64,000 nucleotides of DNA from Flavobacteriaceae bacterium CP2B (GTDB lineage Bacteria; Bacteroidota; Bacteroidia; Flavobacteriales; Flavobacteriaceae): NCBI GenBank assembly GCA_001683825.1, contig LXTR01000056.1, forward strand, positions 59,924 through 123,923. The letters run 5' to 3'. Positions within the stretch are counted from its first letter, which is position 1. Every line of letters begins with the position of its first letter. Made by a program: the position numbers and the translations under genes. The notes under the pieces are model-generated. The model made no database searches and had not been told where the DNA came from. It saw only the letters and a list, made by a program, of their open reading frames with translations. Shown in pieces: positions 1 to 7,847 of this stretch.

Positions 1-1170
1 AACCCTGATTTTGAGGCCATTATTGCCAGGGACGGGGAGGAATTTCCCCTGGGGCAAGTGACGCTCGTGGCACTGCATACCCCCGGACATACCATGGAAA
101 GTACTACCTGGCTATTGCGTGATGAAAACGGGAAAGACCATGCGATTTTTAGTGGCGATACCCTTTTCCTGGGGGATGTAGGCCGCCCCGACCTGGCTCA
201 GAAAGCCGCGGATATGACCCAGGAACAGTTGGCGTCTACCTTGTATGACAGCCTGAGAAACAAGATCATGCCATTGGCCGATACCGTAATTGTCTACCCG
301 GCACACGGGGCCGGATCTGCCTGCGGCAAGAACATGATGAAGGAAACGGTAGACACTTTGGGGAACCAGAAGAAAGTTAACTATGCCTTAAGGGCCGATA
401 TGAGCAGGGAGGAATTTGTAGAGGAAGTGACCGAAGGGCTATTGCCGCCACCTGGGTACTTCCCCCTGAACGTAAAATTGAACAAGGAAGGGTACGAAGA
501 TATAGATACCGTCCTGGAGCGTGGTACAAGGGCCCTGTCTCCCCGGGCATTTGAAACCGCCGCAAATGAAACCGGTGCGCTGGTATTGGATGTAAGGCGG
601 CAGGAAGATTTTGCAAAAGGACATATCCCCCGCTCCATTTTCATAGGGCTCGATGGAAGTTTCGCCCCCTGGGTGGGCGCCCTGGTGGCCGATGTAAAAC
701 AACCTATTTTACTGGTAACGGAAGCAGGAAAGGAAGAAGAGGCCGTTACCCGGCTCTCCCGGGTGGGCTTTGACCAAACCCTGGGATATCTCGAGGGCGG
801 TTTCAGCGCCTGGAAGCAGGCCGCCATGGAGTATGATACCGTGAGTTCCGTAAGGCCGGAAGAAGTTCATAAAGCCATGGAAAAGGCCACTGTTAAGATT
901 TTTGATGTCCGTAAGGAAGGGGAGTATCTTTCAGAGCATGTCCTGGGAGCGGTGAATACCCCGCTGGATTTCATAAATGAATATATGGGGCAGTATCCGG
1001 AAAAGGAAATATTTTACCTGCACTGTGGCAGTGGATACCGCAGCATGATCGCCGCGTCTATCCTTAAGAGCCGGGGGATCCACAACCTGGTGGATATGGC
1101 AGGCGGGTTTGATGCCATTAAGGAAACCGATATCCCGGTATCGGAATATGTATGCCCTTCTACCTTGTAA
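1..1170 (+). CDS. MBL-fold persulfide dioxygenase-like protein with two rhodanese domains (5' partial)
   Basis: The reading frame is open from base 1, so the N-terminus lies outside the window; 389 residues remain. Visible are the end of a metallo-beta-lactamase fold (HTPGHT at about residue 26, SGDTLF with the metal-ligand Asp at 53, YPAHGAG near 100) and two rhodanese domains (about 180-275 and 290-385). Only the second has the catalytic Cys, C342 in HCGSGYRS; the first has no Cys in its loop. Family knowledge: ETHE1/CstB-type enzymes oxidise glutathione or low-molecular-weight persulfide to sulfite, and the rhodanese part moves sulfane sulfur, giving thiosulfate. It fits the SQR and YeeE/YedE genes downstream. 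A strong hairpin terminator follows the stop. Confidence 0.88.
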   Translation, partial: NPDFEAIIARDGEEFPLGQVTLVALHTPGHTMESTTWLLRDENGKDHAIFSGDTLFLGDVGRPDLAQKAADMTQEQLASTLYDSLRNKIMPLADTVIVYPAHGAGSACGKNMMKETVDTLGNQKKVNYALRADMSREEFVEEVTEGLLPPPGYFPLNVKLNKEGYEDIDTVLERGTRALSPRAFETAANETGALVLDVRRQEDFAKGHIPRSIFIGLDGSFAPWVGALVADVKQPILLVTEAGKEEEAVTRLSRVGFDQTLGYLEGGFSAWKQAAMEYDTVSSVRPEEVHKAMEKATVKIFDVRKEGEYLSEHVLGAVNTPLDFINEYMGQYPEKEIFYLHCGSGYRSMIAASILKSRGIHNLVDMAGGFDAIKETDIPVSEYVCPSTL

Positions 1171-1247
1171 AAGGGAGCATTAGCGGCTAAAGATTATAAT
1201 TGTTTGTTTTTAGGCCCTCCATGGGTCTATTGGTTGGTTGTTGTTTT

Positions 1248-1277
1248 GGGCGGCTCGAAAGGGCCGCCCTTTTTTTG
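1248..1277 (+). terminator. Rho-independent terminator after the persulfide dioxygenase gene
   Basis: A perfect 7-bp stem, GGGCGGC with GCCGCCC, encloses an 8-base loop and is followed directly by eight T. It separates the first gene from the next promoter. Confidence 0.85.
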
Positions 1278-1293
1278 TTGGAATTTCGGCTTG

Positions 1294-1338
1294 TGTAACC
1301 CAGGTTACTGCCCGCCAGCCATTTAAAGGTTACATTTA
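1294..1338 (+). promoter_or_regulatory. Crp/Fnr-type operator and -7 box before the peroxiredoxin gene
   Basis: The palindrome TGTAAC-CCAG-GTTACT is at 1294-1309. A Bacteroidota-type -7 box, TACATTTA, is at 1331-1338. Centre-to-centre distance is 33 bases, which puts the operator near -41.5, the class II activator position. The ATG at 1355 is about 20 bases past the -7 box centre. This is one of four sites in the sulfur cluster with the same geometry. Confidence 0.72.
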
Positions 1339-1354
1339 GGAAAAATTAAACACC

Positions 1355-2014
1355 ATGGAAACTTTAACACAAGTAAATACCGCCATGCCGCGGATAGGGG
1401 ACAAGGCTCCCGATTTCGAGGCGGTTACCACCAAAGGAAAGATCGTCCTGTCAGAATATGCCAGGGATCAGTGGCTGGTCATGTTTTCGCACCCTGCCGA
1501 TTTCACCCCTGTATGTACCACCGAAATGAGCGGTTTCGCGAAAAGGAAAAAGGAATTTGAGGCCCTCAATACCGCATTGCTCGGCCTGAGCATTGATAGC
1601 GTACACGCGCACCTGGGGTGGGTGAATAACGTCCGGGAGAAAACAGGCGTATATTTTGATTTTCCCATTATCGCCGATCTGGATATGAAGGTGTCCAAGC
1701 TCTACGGGATGTTGCAGCCCAATGAAAGTGAAACTGCGGCAGTAAGGGCCGTTTTCTTTATCGACCCCGAAAAGAAGATACGCCTGATCATGTACTACCC
1801 CCTTAACGTGGGCAGGAACATGGATGAAATCCTTAGGGCCCTGCAGGCACTTCAGGTATCTGACAAACACAAGGTGGCACTGCCGCTTGACTGGAAGAAA
1901 GGGGATAAAGTTATCATCCCACCACCCAAAACGCTGCAGGAGATGGATGAGCGGATTTCGGATGATTCCATTGAGAAAGTCGATTTCTACCTCGCGATGA
2001 AAGACCTGAATTAA
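1355..2014 (+). CDS. 1-Cys peroxiredoxin (Prx6-type)
   Basis: A 219-residue thioredoxin-fold peroxidase. The peroxidatic motif FTPVCTTEM carries C54, the only cysteine in the protein, so it works as a 1-Cys peroxiredoxin and must be re-reduced by an external thiol. The long C-terminal part after residue 150 is typical of the Prx6 group. Family role: reduction of H2O2 and alkyl hydroperoxides with thiols or persulfides in the cytoplasm. It has its own promoter with the shared palindrome and its own terminator, so it is transcribed alone within the sulfur-oxidation cluster. A role against peroxides or polysulfides produced during sulfide oxidation is inferred. Confidence 0.93.
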   Translation: METLTQVNTAMPRIGDKAPDFEAVTTKGKIVLSEYARDQWLVMFSHPADFTPVCTTEMSGFAKRKKEFEALNTALLGLSIDSVHAHLGWVNNVREKTGVYFDFPIIADLDMKVSKLYGMLQPNESETAAVRAVFFIDPEKKIRLIMYYPLNVGRNMDEILRALQALQVSDKHKVALPLDWKKGDKVIIPPPKTLQEMDERISDDSIEKVDFYLAMKDLN

Positions 2015-2030
2015 GGGTTTATCCGGGAAC

Positions 2031-2060
2031 GTGGCCGGGGTCATCCCCGTGCCACTTTTT
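2031..2060 (+). terminator. Rho-independent terminator after the peroxiredoxin gene
   Basis: GTGGC-CGGGG pairs with CCCCG-T-GCCAC around a TCAT loop with one bulged base, followed by five T. Confidence 0.8.
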
Positions 2061-2091
2061 CTATTTATTAAGGATTACAAAAAAACAGGCT

Positions 2092-2442
2092 ATGTCATTA
2101 CTTCAAAAATTGTTCCGACCCGGGAAGAAGTCCGTCAGGGGGCAGTTCAGGATATTGGAACCCGCGGCATATCGGTCAGCCATACGGGCGTCGGATGTGC
2201 AGCTGATCGATGTGCGTACTTCCGGCGAATACAGGTCGGGCCACCTCCCCGGGGCGGTTAACCTTGACTTTTTTCAAAGGAAGGCTTTTGTCAGGGAAGC
2301 GGAAGGCTTAATAAAAAAGGAGCCGGTATATGTGTATTGCCGGTCGGGAAACAGGAGCCGGAAGGCGGCAAAACTCCTTCTGGACCTGGATTTTGTCGAA
2401 GTGGTCGACCTTAAAGGGGGCATTTTAAACTGGAACGCATGA
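2092..2442 (+). CDS. Single-domain rhodanese-like sulfurtransferase
   Basis: A 116-residue single rhodanese domain with the substrate loop YCRSGNRSR holding the catalytic C83, the DVRTSGEY motif near residue 40 and GHLPGAVNL near 50. There is no convincing signal peptide, so it is probably cytoplasmic. Family role: carries sulfane sulfur as an enzyme persulfide and transfers it to sulfite, cyanide or thiols. The stop codon overlaps the ATG of the next gene by 4 bases (2439-2442), so the two are translationally coupled. It likely shuttles persulfide sulfur between the sulfide:quinone oxidoreductase and the dioxygenase encoded nearby. Confidence 0.9.
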   Translation: MSLLQKLFRPGKKSVRGQFRILEPAAYRSAIRASDVQLIDVRTSGEYRSGHLPGAVNLDFFQRKAFVREAEGLIKKEPVYVYCRSGNRSRKAAKLLLDLDFVEVVDLKGGILNWNA

Positions 2443-3035
2443 AAAAGGCCTTGTTAATTCTATGGGCCCTGGGGGCCCTTGCGTGCAAACAGCACAAACA
2501 GGGGGGTGGGCAGGATATGCCAGCCGCCGCAGAATCGCTAACTGCCCGGGATATACTGGCGGCCCTGGAAATCGTCGCTGCAACCCAGGGCGTATTGGGC
2601 AGGAACCTGATGGGTAAAATCCAGGAAGGAGGAACCCTGGCCGCCCTGAGTTTTTGTAACGAGCAGGCCTATCCACTCACCGACAGCATGGCGACCGCCA
2701 GCAGGGTAGCCATTAAAAGGGTGTCGGATAAACCCAGGAACCCCGGGAACCAGGCGAGTAAAAGGGAACAGGAGCTGATTGAATCGTATGCGAATGACCT
2801 GGCCCGGGGCCACAAACTTAAACCTGTTTTTGAGAAGGAAAATGGATCGTTGCATTTCTACAGCCCTATTGTTACCAGCAAAGCATGCCTGCAATGCCAT
2901 GGCAACCCAGGAGCGCAAATAGCGCCGGAGGTGCTTAAAAATCTGCAGGAACTATACCCCCGTGACCAGGCAACCGGGTATGGGGCCAACCAGATACGCG
3001 GGATGTGGCGTGTAACGGAAAGAACGACCCCTTAG
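2439..3035 (+). CDS. DUF3365 (Tll0287-like) haem-binding lipoprotein
   Basis: A 198-residue protein with a lipoprotein signal peptide (lipobox LGALAC, C16). The C-terminal half has a c-type haem motif C150-L-Q-C-H154, in the setting seen in DUF3365 proteins, which are periplasmic haem-containing sensor-like domains. The start is fixed by the 4-base overlap with the rhodanese gene. It probably sits on the outer face of the inner membrane or in the periplasm. Redox sensing or electron transfer next to sulfide oxidation is an inference; the haem site and lipid anchor are read directly. Confidence 0.82.
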   Translation: MKKALLILWALGALACKQHKQGGGQDMPAAAESLTARDILAALEIVAATQGVLGRNLMGKIQEGGTLAALSFCNEQAYPLTDSMATASRVAIKRVSDKPRNPGNQASKREQELIESYANDLARGHKLKPVFEKENGSLHFYSPIVTSKACLQCHGNPGAQIAPEVLKNLQELYPRDQATGYGANQIRGMWRVTERTTP

Positions 3036-3131
3036 GGACTTTAAGGGAATTGCTGCCATAACTTCCCCGGCACGAGGTCTCGGGGAGGTCTGCCGTATAT
3101 AAAGGGTTTTGTAAAATATAGTAGCGCAATC

Positions 3132-3815
3132 ATGAAAAAAATAGGACTTATCGGAGGTACTTCCTGGCATTCCACCCAGGTGTATTACCGGTTGATCAAT
3201 GAACTTGCAGGGGAAATCATGGGACACCGTGAAAACCCGGAATTGTTGTTGTACAGCATTAACATTGCGGTCATGCGTGAACAGGATGCCCGCAGGATCA
3301 ATAAGAAATACCTGGACGTGGCGTTGACCCTGCAGGCCGCGGGGGCCGAGGCCATCGTAATTTGCGCCAACACCCCGCACATGGCGTTTTCCTATGTGCA
3401 GCCCAGGCTGGACATCCCGGTATTGCATATCGCCGATGCCACCGGAAAGGAAGCCAGGCGATTGGGGTTAAAACGGCTGGGCTTGTTGGGGAACCGCCCG
3501 ACGATGACCAAGGGATTTTTAAAGGATTACCTGGAGGAACAGTACGAACTGGAAATACTCATCCCCGAGGCCAATTGCCACTCCCAGGCACACCAATATG
3601 TATCAGAAGAATTAACCCAGGGGCGGTTCACAGAAGAGGCCCGTCAGTTTTTCAGGAACCAGATACGGATGCTGGAGAAGCGCGGCGCCCAGGGGGTTAT
3701 CCTTGGTTGTACGGAATTGCCCATCCTTCTGGATGAGGCCGAGGCCGGGATTCCGTTGCTGCCAACCACCCACTTACACGCGAAGATGGCGGTAGATTTC
3801 ATGGTCGGCAAATAA
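3132..3815 (+). CDS. Aspartate/glutamate racemase family protein
   Basis: A 227-residue cofactor-independent racemase of the Asp/Glu superfamily. The start has the family signature GLIGGTSWHST. Both catalytic cysteines are present: C78 in ICANTPHMAF and C193 in LGCTELPILL. Such enzymes interconvert L- and D-aspartate or glutamate; substrate cannot be set from sequence. It lies in the sulfur cluster, about 100 bases after the DUF3365 gene and before the SQR promoter. No obvious link to sulfur chemistry is visible, so it may be a passenger gene. Confidence 0.88.
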   Translation: MKKIGLIGGTSWHSTQVYYRLINELAGEIMGHRENPELLLYSINIAVMREQDARRINKKYLDVALTLQAAGAEAIVICANTPHMAFSYVQPRLDIPVLHIADATGKEARRLGLKRLGLLGNRPTMTKGFLKDYLEEQYELEILIPEANCHSQAHQYVSEELTQGRFTEEARQFFRNQIRMLEKRGAQGVILGCTELPILLDEAEAGIPLLPTTHLHAKMAVDFMVGK

Positions 3816-3826
3816 ATTCGACACTA

Positions 3827-3871
3827 TGTAACCAATGTTACTGCAAACGTGGAGGAAAGGAAGTAATTTTA
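3827..3871 (+). promoter_or_regulatory. Crp/Fnr-type operator and -7 box before the SQR gene
   Basis: The palindrome TGTAAC-CAAT-GTTACT is at 3827-3842 and the -7 box TAATTTTA at 3864-3871. The centre-to-centre distance is again 33 bases. The operator starts 12 bases after the stop of the racemase gene. Confidence 0.72.
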
Positions 3872-3896
3872 GTTGATTTCATAAAACAACAAGACC

Positions 3897-5144
3897 ATGA
3901 AAACACACTATCAGGTTCTTATCATAGGAGGGGGTACGGCTGGTATCATGACCGCCGCCCAATTGCTGAAAAAGGAACACAAAATGGAAATAGGCCTTAT
4001 AGAGCCTTCAGAAACACATTATTACCAGCCCGCCTGGACCCTGGTGGGTGCCGGCACCTATGACTTTGACAAAACCGCCAAACCCATGGCTGACGTCATC
4101 CCCAAAGGAGTAGACTGGATACGGGATTACGCCCGGAAATTTGACCCTGCCAATAACAGCGTTAGCACAAAATCGGGTACGACCTATACCTATGACTACC
4201 TGGTGGTGGCTCCGGGCCTTGCCTACGATATGGACCTCGTTCCTGGCTTAAGGGAAGCCATGGACAAGGGAGTGGTATGCAGCAATTACACCGATCCCAA
4301 ACACACCTGGGAAGTGGTAAGGAATTTCAAGGGTGGTACGGCATTGTTTACGCAGCCAACCACAACCATCAAATGCGGAGGTGCCCCCCAAAAAATCATG
4401 TACCTGGCCGAGAGTTATTTCCGCAAAAGTGGGGTGCGCAAGGATACCACGGTACTATTTGCCACACCGGGGACCGTTATCTTTGGCATCCCCGAAATCA
4501 AGAAAACCCTGATGGAAGTGGTAGACCGCAAGGATATCAACCTAAGGTTCGGCTATCAACTGGTGAAAATAGATGCCGAAAAGCAAATTGCCTGGTACCG
4601 TTTTGCCGATCATGAAAAGGAATACAATCACAAGGATGTAAAAACCGAAAAGGATGGCGACCTTACAGGCATCCATTACGATTTGCTGCACACAGCACCA
4701 CCTTCCGTGGCCCCCGAGTTTATACGAAAGTCTATCCTGGTGAACGAGGCTGGCTGGCTGGATGTTGACAAGCACACCATGCAGCACCGAAAATACCAGA
4801 ATATTTTTGGATTAGGGGATGTGGCCGGTTTGCCAACGGCCAAGACCGGAGCCGCCATCAGAAAACAGGTGCCTATAGTGGTGGATAATATCCTGTTGCT
4901 TAAGGAGCGCAGCCAGATAGGAAGCATGTCTTACAACGGCTATTCTTCTTGCCCCCTGGTGACCGATTATGGAAAAATGGTCCTGGCGGAGTTTGATTAC
5001 GACAACAATTTTACACCGGACCCCAAGTTGAAGCAGATGTTTATTTCAGATTCGTCCAAAGAAAGCTGGAGGCTGTGGATGCTTAAAAAATACGGGCTTC
5101 CCTACCTGTATTGGAATAAGATGCTGAAAGGGAAAGCCGTCTGA
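3897..5144 (+). CDS. sqr: Sulfide:quinone oxidoreductase
   Basis: A 415-residue FAD-dependent oxidoreductase. An N-terminal dinucleotide fold (LIIGGGTAGI, residues 8-17) is followed by the second nucleotide-binding region. Cysteines C128, C160 (in KCGGAPQK) and C352 (in YSSCPLV) sit at the spacing of the three redox cysteines of sulfide:quinone oxidoreductases. The C-terminal amphipathic stretch (about 385-412) would dock to the membrane. The enzyme oxidises sulfide to polysulfide or protein persulfide and passes electrons to quinone. It is single-cistron: its own activator-type promoter lies upstream and a strong terminator downstream. It is the key enzyme of the cluster. Confidence 0.93.
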   Translation: MKTHYQVLIIGGGTAGIMTAAQLLKKEHKMEIGLIEPSETHYYQPAWTLVGAGTYDFDKTAKPMADVIPKGVDWIRDYARKFDPANNSVSTKSGTTYTYDYLVVAPGLAYDMDLVPGLREAMDKGVVCSNYTDPKHTWEVVRNFKGGTALFTQPTTTIKCGGAPQKIMYLAESYFRKSGVRKDTTVLFATPGTVIFGIPEIKKTLMEVVDRKDINLRFGYQLVKIDAEKQIAWYRFADHEKEYNHKDVKTEKDGDLTGIHYDLLHTAPPSVAPEFIRKSILVNEAGWLDVDKHTMQHRKYQNIFGLGDVAGLPTAKTGAAIRKQVPIVVDNILLLKERSQIGSMSYNGYSSCPLVTDYGKMVLAEFDYDNNFTPDPKLKQMFISDSSKESWRLWMLKKYGLPYLYWNKMLKGKAV

Positions 5145-5165
5145 CAGGGTGAATAGGGATTGTGG

Positions 5166-5195
5166 AAAAGTGGAACTTTAGGGTTCCACTTTTTT
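5166..5195 (+). terminator. Rho-independent terminator after sqr
   Basis: An 11-bp perfect stem, AAAAGTGGAAC with GTTCCACTTTT, encloses a 6-base loop and runs into a T tract. Confidence 0.87.
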
Positions 5196-5200
5196 GTTTG

Positions 5201-5245
5201 TGTAACCCGTGTTACCTTGTTTTTGGCAAGACAAACCTACTTTTG
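5201..5245 (+). promoter_or_regulatory. Crp/Fnr-type operator and consensus -7 box before the CydB-like gene
   Basis: The palindrome TGTAAC-CCGT-GTTACC is at 5201-5216 and a perfect TAnnTTTG box (TACTTTTG) at 5238-5245, centres 33 bases apart. Transcription would start near 5252, about 11 bases before the ATG. Confidence 0.75.
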
Positions 5246-5262
5246 CGCTAAATGTTTAGCGT

Positions 5263-5637
5263 ATGGACACCGAGATTCTGGCCCGGGTAAAAATTGCCTT
5301 TTCCATTGCTTTTGCAATGCCGTTCCTCACTTTCCTGAGCATAGCCAATGTTCCCAGGCTGGCCAATAAAAAGCAGTTTAAGTGGGCGTTTTTCTTTTCC
5401 TGCCCTACCATCGTGCTGTTGCTGGTGTTGGTCGCGGTGGATCTGTATCCGAATCTGTTAATTTCCTCGGTTCATCCCGACTATACCCTCGATATCTATA
5501 AAGCGGCCTCTTCCACAAAAACCTTGAAGATCATGATGACGATGGTGGCTATTGGGACCCCTTTTGTTTTGGGGTATACCCTGTTTGCCTACAAGACGTT
5601 CAGGGGGAAAGTACGGTTGGACGAAAGCAGCTATTAA
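5263..5637 (+). CDS. Orphan membrane protein resembling the C-terminal part of cytochrome bd subunit II (CydB)
   Basis: A 124-residue membrane protein with about three hydrophobic segments (roughly 12-32, 42-62 and 88-110). From residue 60 to the end it reads like the last part of CydB: a Pro-Asn-Leu-(Leu) stretch, then DYTLDIYKAASSTKTLK, and a Phe-Arg-Gly-Lys-Val ending. Full CydB is about 340 residues, so this is only the last third. No upstream CydB remnant is visible, and the gene begins 11 bases after a well-formed promoter, so it seems to be expressed as a short protein. Possible roles: a small quinol-oxidase-like partner for electrons from SQR, or a truncated relic. Homology is recognised by eye only. 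Confidence 0.6.
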   Translation: MDTEILARVKIAFSIAFAMPFLTFLSIANVPRLANKKQFKWAFFFSCPTIVLLLVLVAVDLYPNLLISSVHPDYTLDIYKAASSTKTLKIMMTMVAIGTPFVLGYTLFAYKTFRGKVRLDESSY

Positions 5638-5679
5638 TTTCCTTTGGTGTGGCCTGCCCGGCTACCGCGGGGTAACGAA

Positions 5680-5724
5680 TGTAACAATAGTTACATAGGC
5701 GCATTAAAATAAATAGTTCCTTTG
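5680..5724 (+). promoter_or_regulatory. Perfect Crp/Fnr-type operator and -7 box before the YeeE/YedE genes
   Basis: TGTAAC-AATA-GTTACA at 5680-5695 is fully symmetric in its arms. The -7 box TTCCTTTG is at 5717-5724, again with centres 33 bases apart. A further GTAAC-like half-site lies just upstream at 5672-5676. Confidence 0.72.
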
Positions 5725-5741
5725 TATTTAAATTTGATCAT

Positions 5742-6299
5742 ATGGACGTGATTTTAGAACCCTGGCCCTGGTATGTTTCGGGCCCTATGATTGCCCTTAT
5801 CATGTTTCTGCTGTTAATGGTAGGGAAGAATTTCGGGATGTCATCCAACCTGCGTACGCTTTGTACGATCTGCGGGGCAGACAGGCAGGCAGAATTTTTC
5901 CGGTTCAACTGGAAAGAACAGAAATGGAATCTCGTCGTCGTCCTTGGCGCGGTGATTGGCGGGTTCATAGGCGCCTTTTTTCTGTCTACAGACAGCGCGG
6001 TGGCGATTAACCCCAATACGGTTAGCCAGTTGCAGGAACTCGGGTTCCAAAGCGCCGGTACCGCCTACCTGCCCACCGAACTCTTTTCGCTGGAGTCGCT
6101 TACTGACCTGAAGAGCCTTGCCGTATTGGCCATTGGCGGATTTTTAGTGGGTTTTGGGGCGCGCTATGCCGGGGGTTGTACCTCCGGGCATGCCATTTCG
6201 GGCCTAAGTAACCTGCAAATACCTTCCCTTATCGCCGTAATCGGATTCTTCATGGGAGGGCTTTTCATGATTTATGTATTATTCCCCTTAATATTTTAA
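5742..6299 (+). CDS. YeeE/YedE (TsuA-like) sulfur transporter, N-terminal-type subunit
   Basis: A 185-residue membrane protein with about four transmembrane segments. It has the family signature [11 protein letters not shown] with the conserved C146, plus C41 and C44 in a cytoplasmic-looking LCTICG loop. In TsuA-type carriers the membrane cysteines relay thiosulfate or another reduced sulfur species. The short length and the second gene 4 bases downstream show the split, two-subunit form of the family. Expression from the palindrome-bearing promoter groups it with SQR. Whether it imports thiosulfate or exports a product is not shown by the sequence. Confidence 0.87.
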   Translation: MDVILEPWPWYVSGPMIALIMFLLLMVGKNFGMSSNLRTLCTICGADRQAEFFRFNWKEQKWNLVVVLGAVIGGFIGAFFLSTDSAVAINPNTVSQLQELGFQSAGTAYLPTELFSLESLTDLKSLAVLAIGGFLVGFGARYAGGCTSGHAISGLSNLQIPSLIAVIGFFMGGLFMIYVLFPLIF

Positions 6300-6302
6300 G
6301 CT

Positions 6303-6716
6303 ATGCGGACACTTTCGTATTTACTAATAGGCATTGTTTTTGGCATCACCATGTACAAATCGGAAGCGGCTTCCTGGTTCCGCATCTATGAAATGTTCCG
6401 TTTCGACGCCTTCCACATGTATGGCATCATAGGATCTGCATTGGTCGTTGGGGTATTGATGGTGCAGTGGATAAAAAGGAAAAAGGTCAAATCGTTCTAC
6501 GGGGAGACCATCCTTTTCCAGGACAAGGAAAAAAGCTTCAGCCGTTATATGTATGGCGGGATCATCTTTGGGCTGGGCTGGGCCCTGGCCGGCGCCTGTC
6601 CTGGTCCCATGTTCACCCTGGTAGGTGCCGGATACGCACCTATTTTGGTGGTGATCGCCTTTGCCATCCTGGGGACGTTTGTCTACGGGCTTTTACGCGA
6701 TAAGTTGCCACATTAA
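6303..6716 (+). CDS. YeeE/YedE family (DUF6691-type) second transporter subunit
   Basis: A 137-residue membrane protein with about four hydrophobic segments and the second family signature GACPGPMF, with C99. It begins 3 bases after the stop of the previous gene, so both are co-transcribed and probably form one transporter, each half giving one conserved membrane cysteine. In single-chain YeeE proteins these two signatures are on one polypeptide. It is the last gene of the sulfur cluster. Confidence 0.85.
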   Translation: MRTLSYLLIGIVFGITMYKSEAASWFRIYEMFRFDAFHMYGIIGSALVVGVLMVQWIKRKKVKSFYGETILFQDKEKSFSRYMYGGIIFGLGWALAGACPGPMFTLVGAGYAPILVVIAFAILGTFVYGLLRDKLPH

Positions 6717-6999
6717 TTGGATGGGAGCTCCAGGGGCAATCAGCAAAAACCTGATTTTACCCTCTCGTTGAGGCGTATATTGCGGGGTTCGTCGACCTGA
6801 ATTCGCGTTGCCTTTTTTAGTGAGCCTTGCCCGTGCTATCAGACGTTTCCTCAAACAGGGAACAACCATAGAAACGATTTGAATGGCACTTTCCCCCTTT
6901 GCGGTACCTGACCAAAAACGGACAGCGCCAGGCATGGTGGAAGTGCAAGGGTTATAGTCAGTTTCTGGTAGCGGTTTTAAAATTATTCCATCCGTATTT
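6717..6999. other. Intergenic stretch before the tRNA gene
   Basis: About 280 bases with no gene I can support. An antisense open frame over 6693-7013 has no recognisable motif and overlaps the end of the transporter gene. I see only the tRNA promoter at its right edge. Confidence 0.5.
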
Positions 7000-7030
7000 T
7001 TTGATAAGCACAAAATCCATTGTATATTTG
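7000..7030 (+). promoter_or_regulatory. Consensus Bacteroidota promoter of the initiator tRNA gene
   Basis: TTTG at 7000-7003, 19 bases of spacer, then TATATTTG at 7023-7030. This is a full match to the TTTG/TAnnTTTG promoter of the phylum, ending 11 bases before the tRNA. Confidence 0.8.
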
Positions 7031-7041
7031 TTGTCCTATAT

Positions 7042-7115
<74 letters not shown>

Positions 7116-7120
7116 TGATT

Positions 7121-7161
7121 ATCAGGCAGTTACAAGCAAAGTAACTGCCTGATTTCTTTTT
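7121..7161 (+). terminator. Terminator of the tRNA gene
   Basis: A perfect 13-bp stem, ATCAGGCAGTTAC with GTAACTGCCTGAT, and a 7-base loop, then a T-rich tract. It lies inside the integrated element, so the element carries it in. Confidence 0.85.
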
Positions 7162-7184
7162 GGTACAACATAGGTAAAACATTT
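7157..7184 (+). repeat. 28-bp direct repeat, left copy (probable recombinase arm site)
   Basis: An exact 28-base match to 11447-11474, with the core GGTACAACATAGGTAAAAC. It sits just inside attL. Such repeats near both ends of tRNA-integrated elements are commonly arm-type integrase sites; that role is inferred. Confidence 0.65.
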
Positions 7185-7384
7185 GGCCTCAAATGTTAAA
7201 GTTTTCTTCCGGCACGCAATTTGTATCCAAAACCTTCCATTTGAATTAATTTGAGCAGCCATGTACACCAGTAATCTCTCCCTGGCAAGCGAAATCTTTT
7301 AATTGATCGGAAATATGCGTTTATCCCGGGCTGGTTTTGGGATAAGTAGTATTTTGTGTTGTATAAAACTAGTTGGGCAACATT

Positions 7385-7840
7385 ATGAAAGTTGAAATCA
7401 TTCCATTTGTTGGATTCAATGAAATAATGCTTGGTCAAACCCTGGGACAAATTCAAAAACTCCTAGGCCATCCAGATGAATTGGAGTCACATGATTATAG
7501 TGATAATTCCAATGAAAGAGTCTTGATCTATCACAACCTTGGTTTGGAATTAAGCTTCTCGTCAGAAGACAATTATCGACTAGGTAAAATCACGTTTTAT
7601 TCAAAGGATTTTACATTTAGTGACATACAGATAGTGGGGTTAAATGAATCGGAATTCATCTTGAGATTAAAATCAAAATATCCCGATCTTACATTAGACG
7701 ATGATTTCAGTGATCTGAAATCAAAAGACTTTTCTATAGATTCTTTGGGGGTTACAGTATGGCTTGAAGAAGGAGTTGTGGAGTCTTTTACCATGTACCC
7801 TAAATACTTAGAAGATGATTCCATTGAATGGCCAATCTAA
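7385..7840 (+). CDS. Unrecognised acidic 151-residue protein
   Basis: I do not recognise a family. The protein is soluble, acidic and rich in Asp, Glu and Leu, with no signal peptide or membrane segment; the mixed alpha/beta pattern and small size resemble the immunity-type proteins often carried on islands, but that is only an impression. The frame is open back to a TTG at 7373; I prefer the ATG at 7385 because the sequence then starts MKVEIIPF. It lies on its own in the integrated element, and the attC-like fold-back element starts 7 bases after its stop. Confidence 0.6.
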   Translation: MKVEIIPFVGFNEIMLGQTLGQIQKLLGHPDELESHDYSDNSNERVLIYHNLGLELSFSSEDNYRLGKITFYSKDFTFSDIQIVGLNESEFILRLKSKYPDLTLDDDFSDLKSKDFSIDSLGVTVWLEEGVVESFTMYPKYLEDDSIEWPI

Positions 7841-7847
7841 AACGATT

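Noticed and set aside
6693..7013. A 106-codon minus-strand frame before the tRNA gene
   Set aside because: It overlaps the transporter gene end and the tRNA promoter and has no family likeness.
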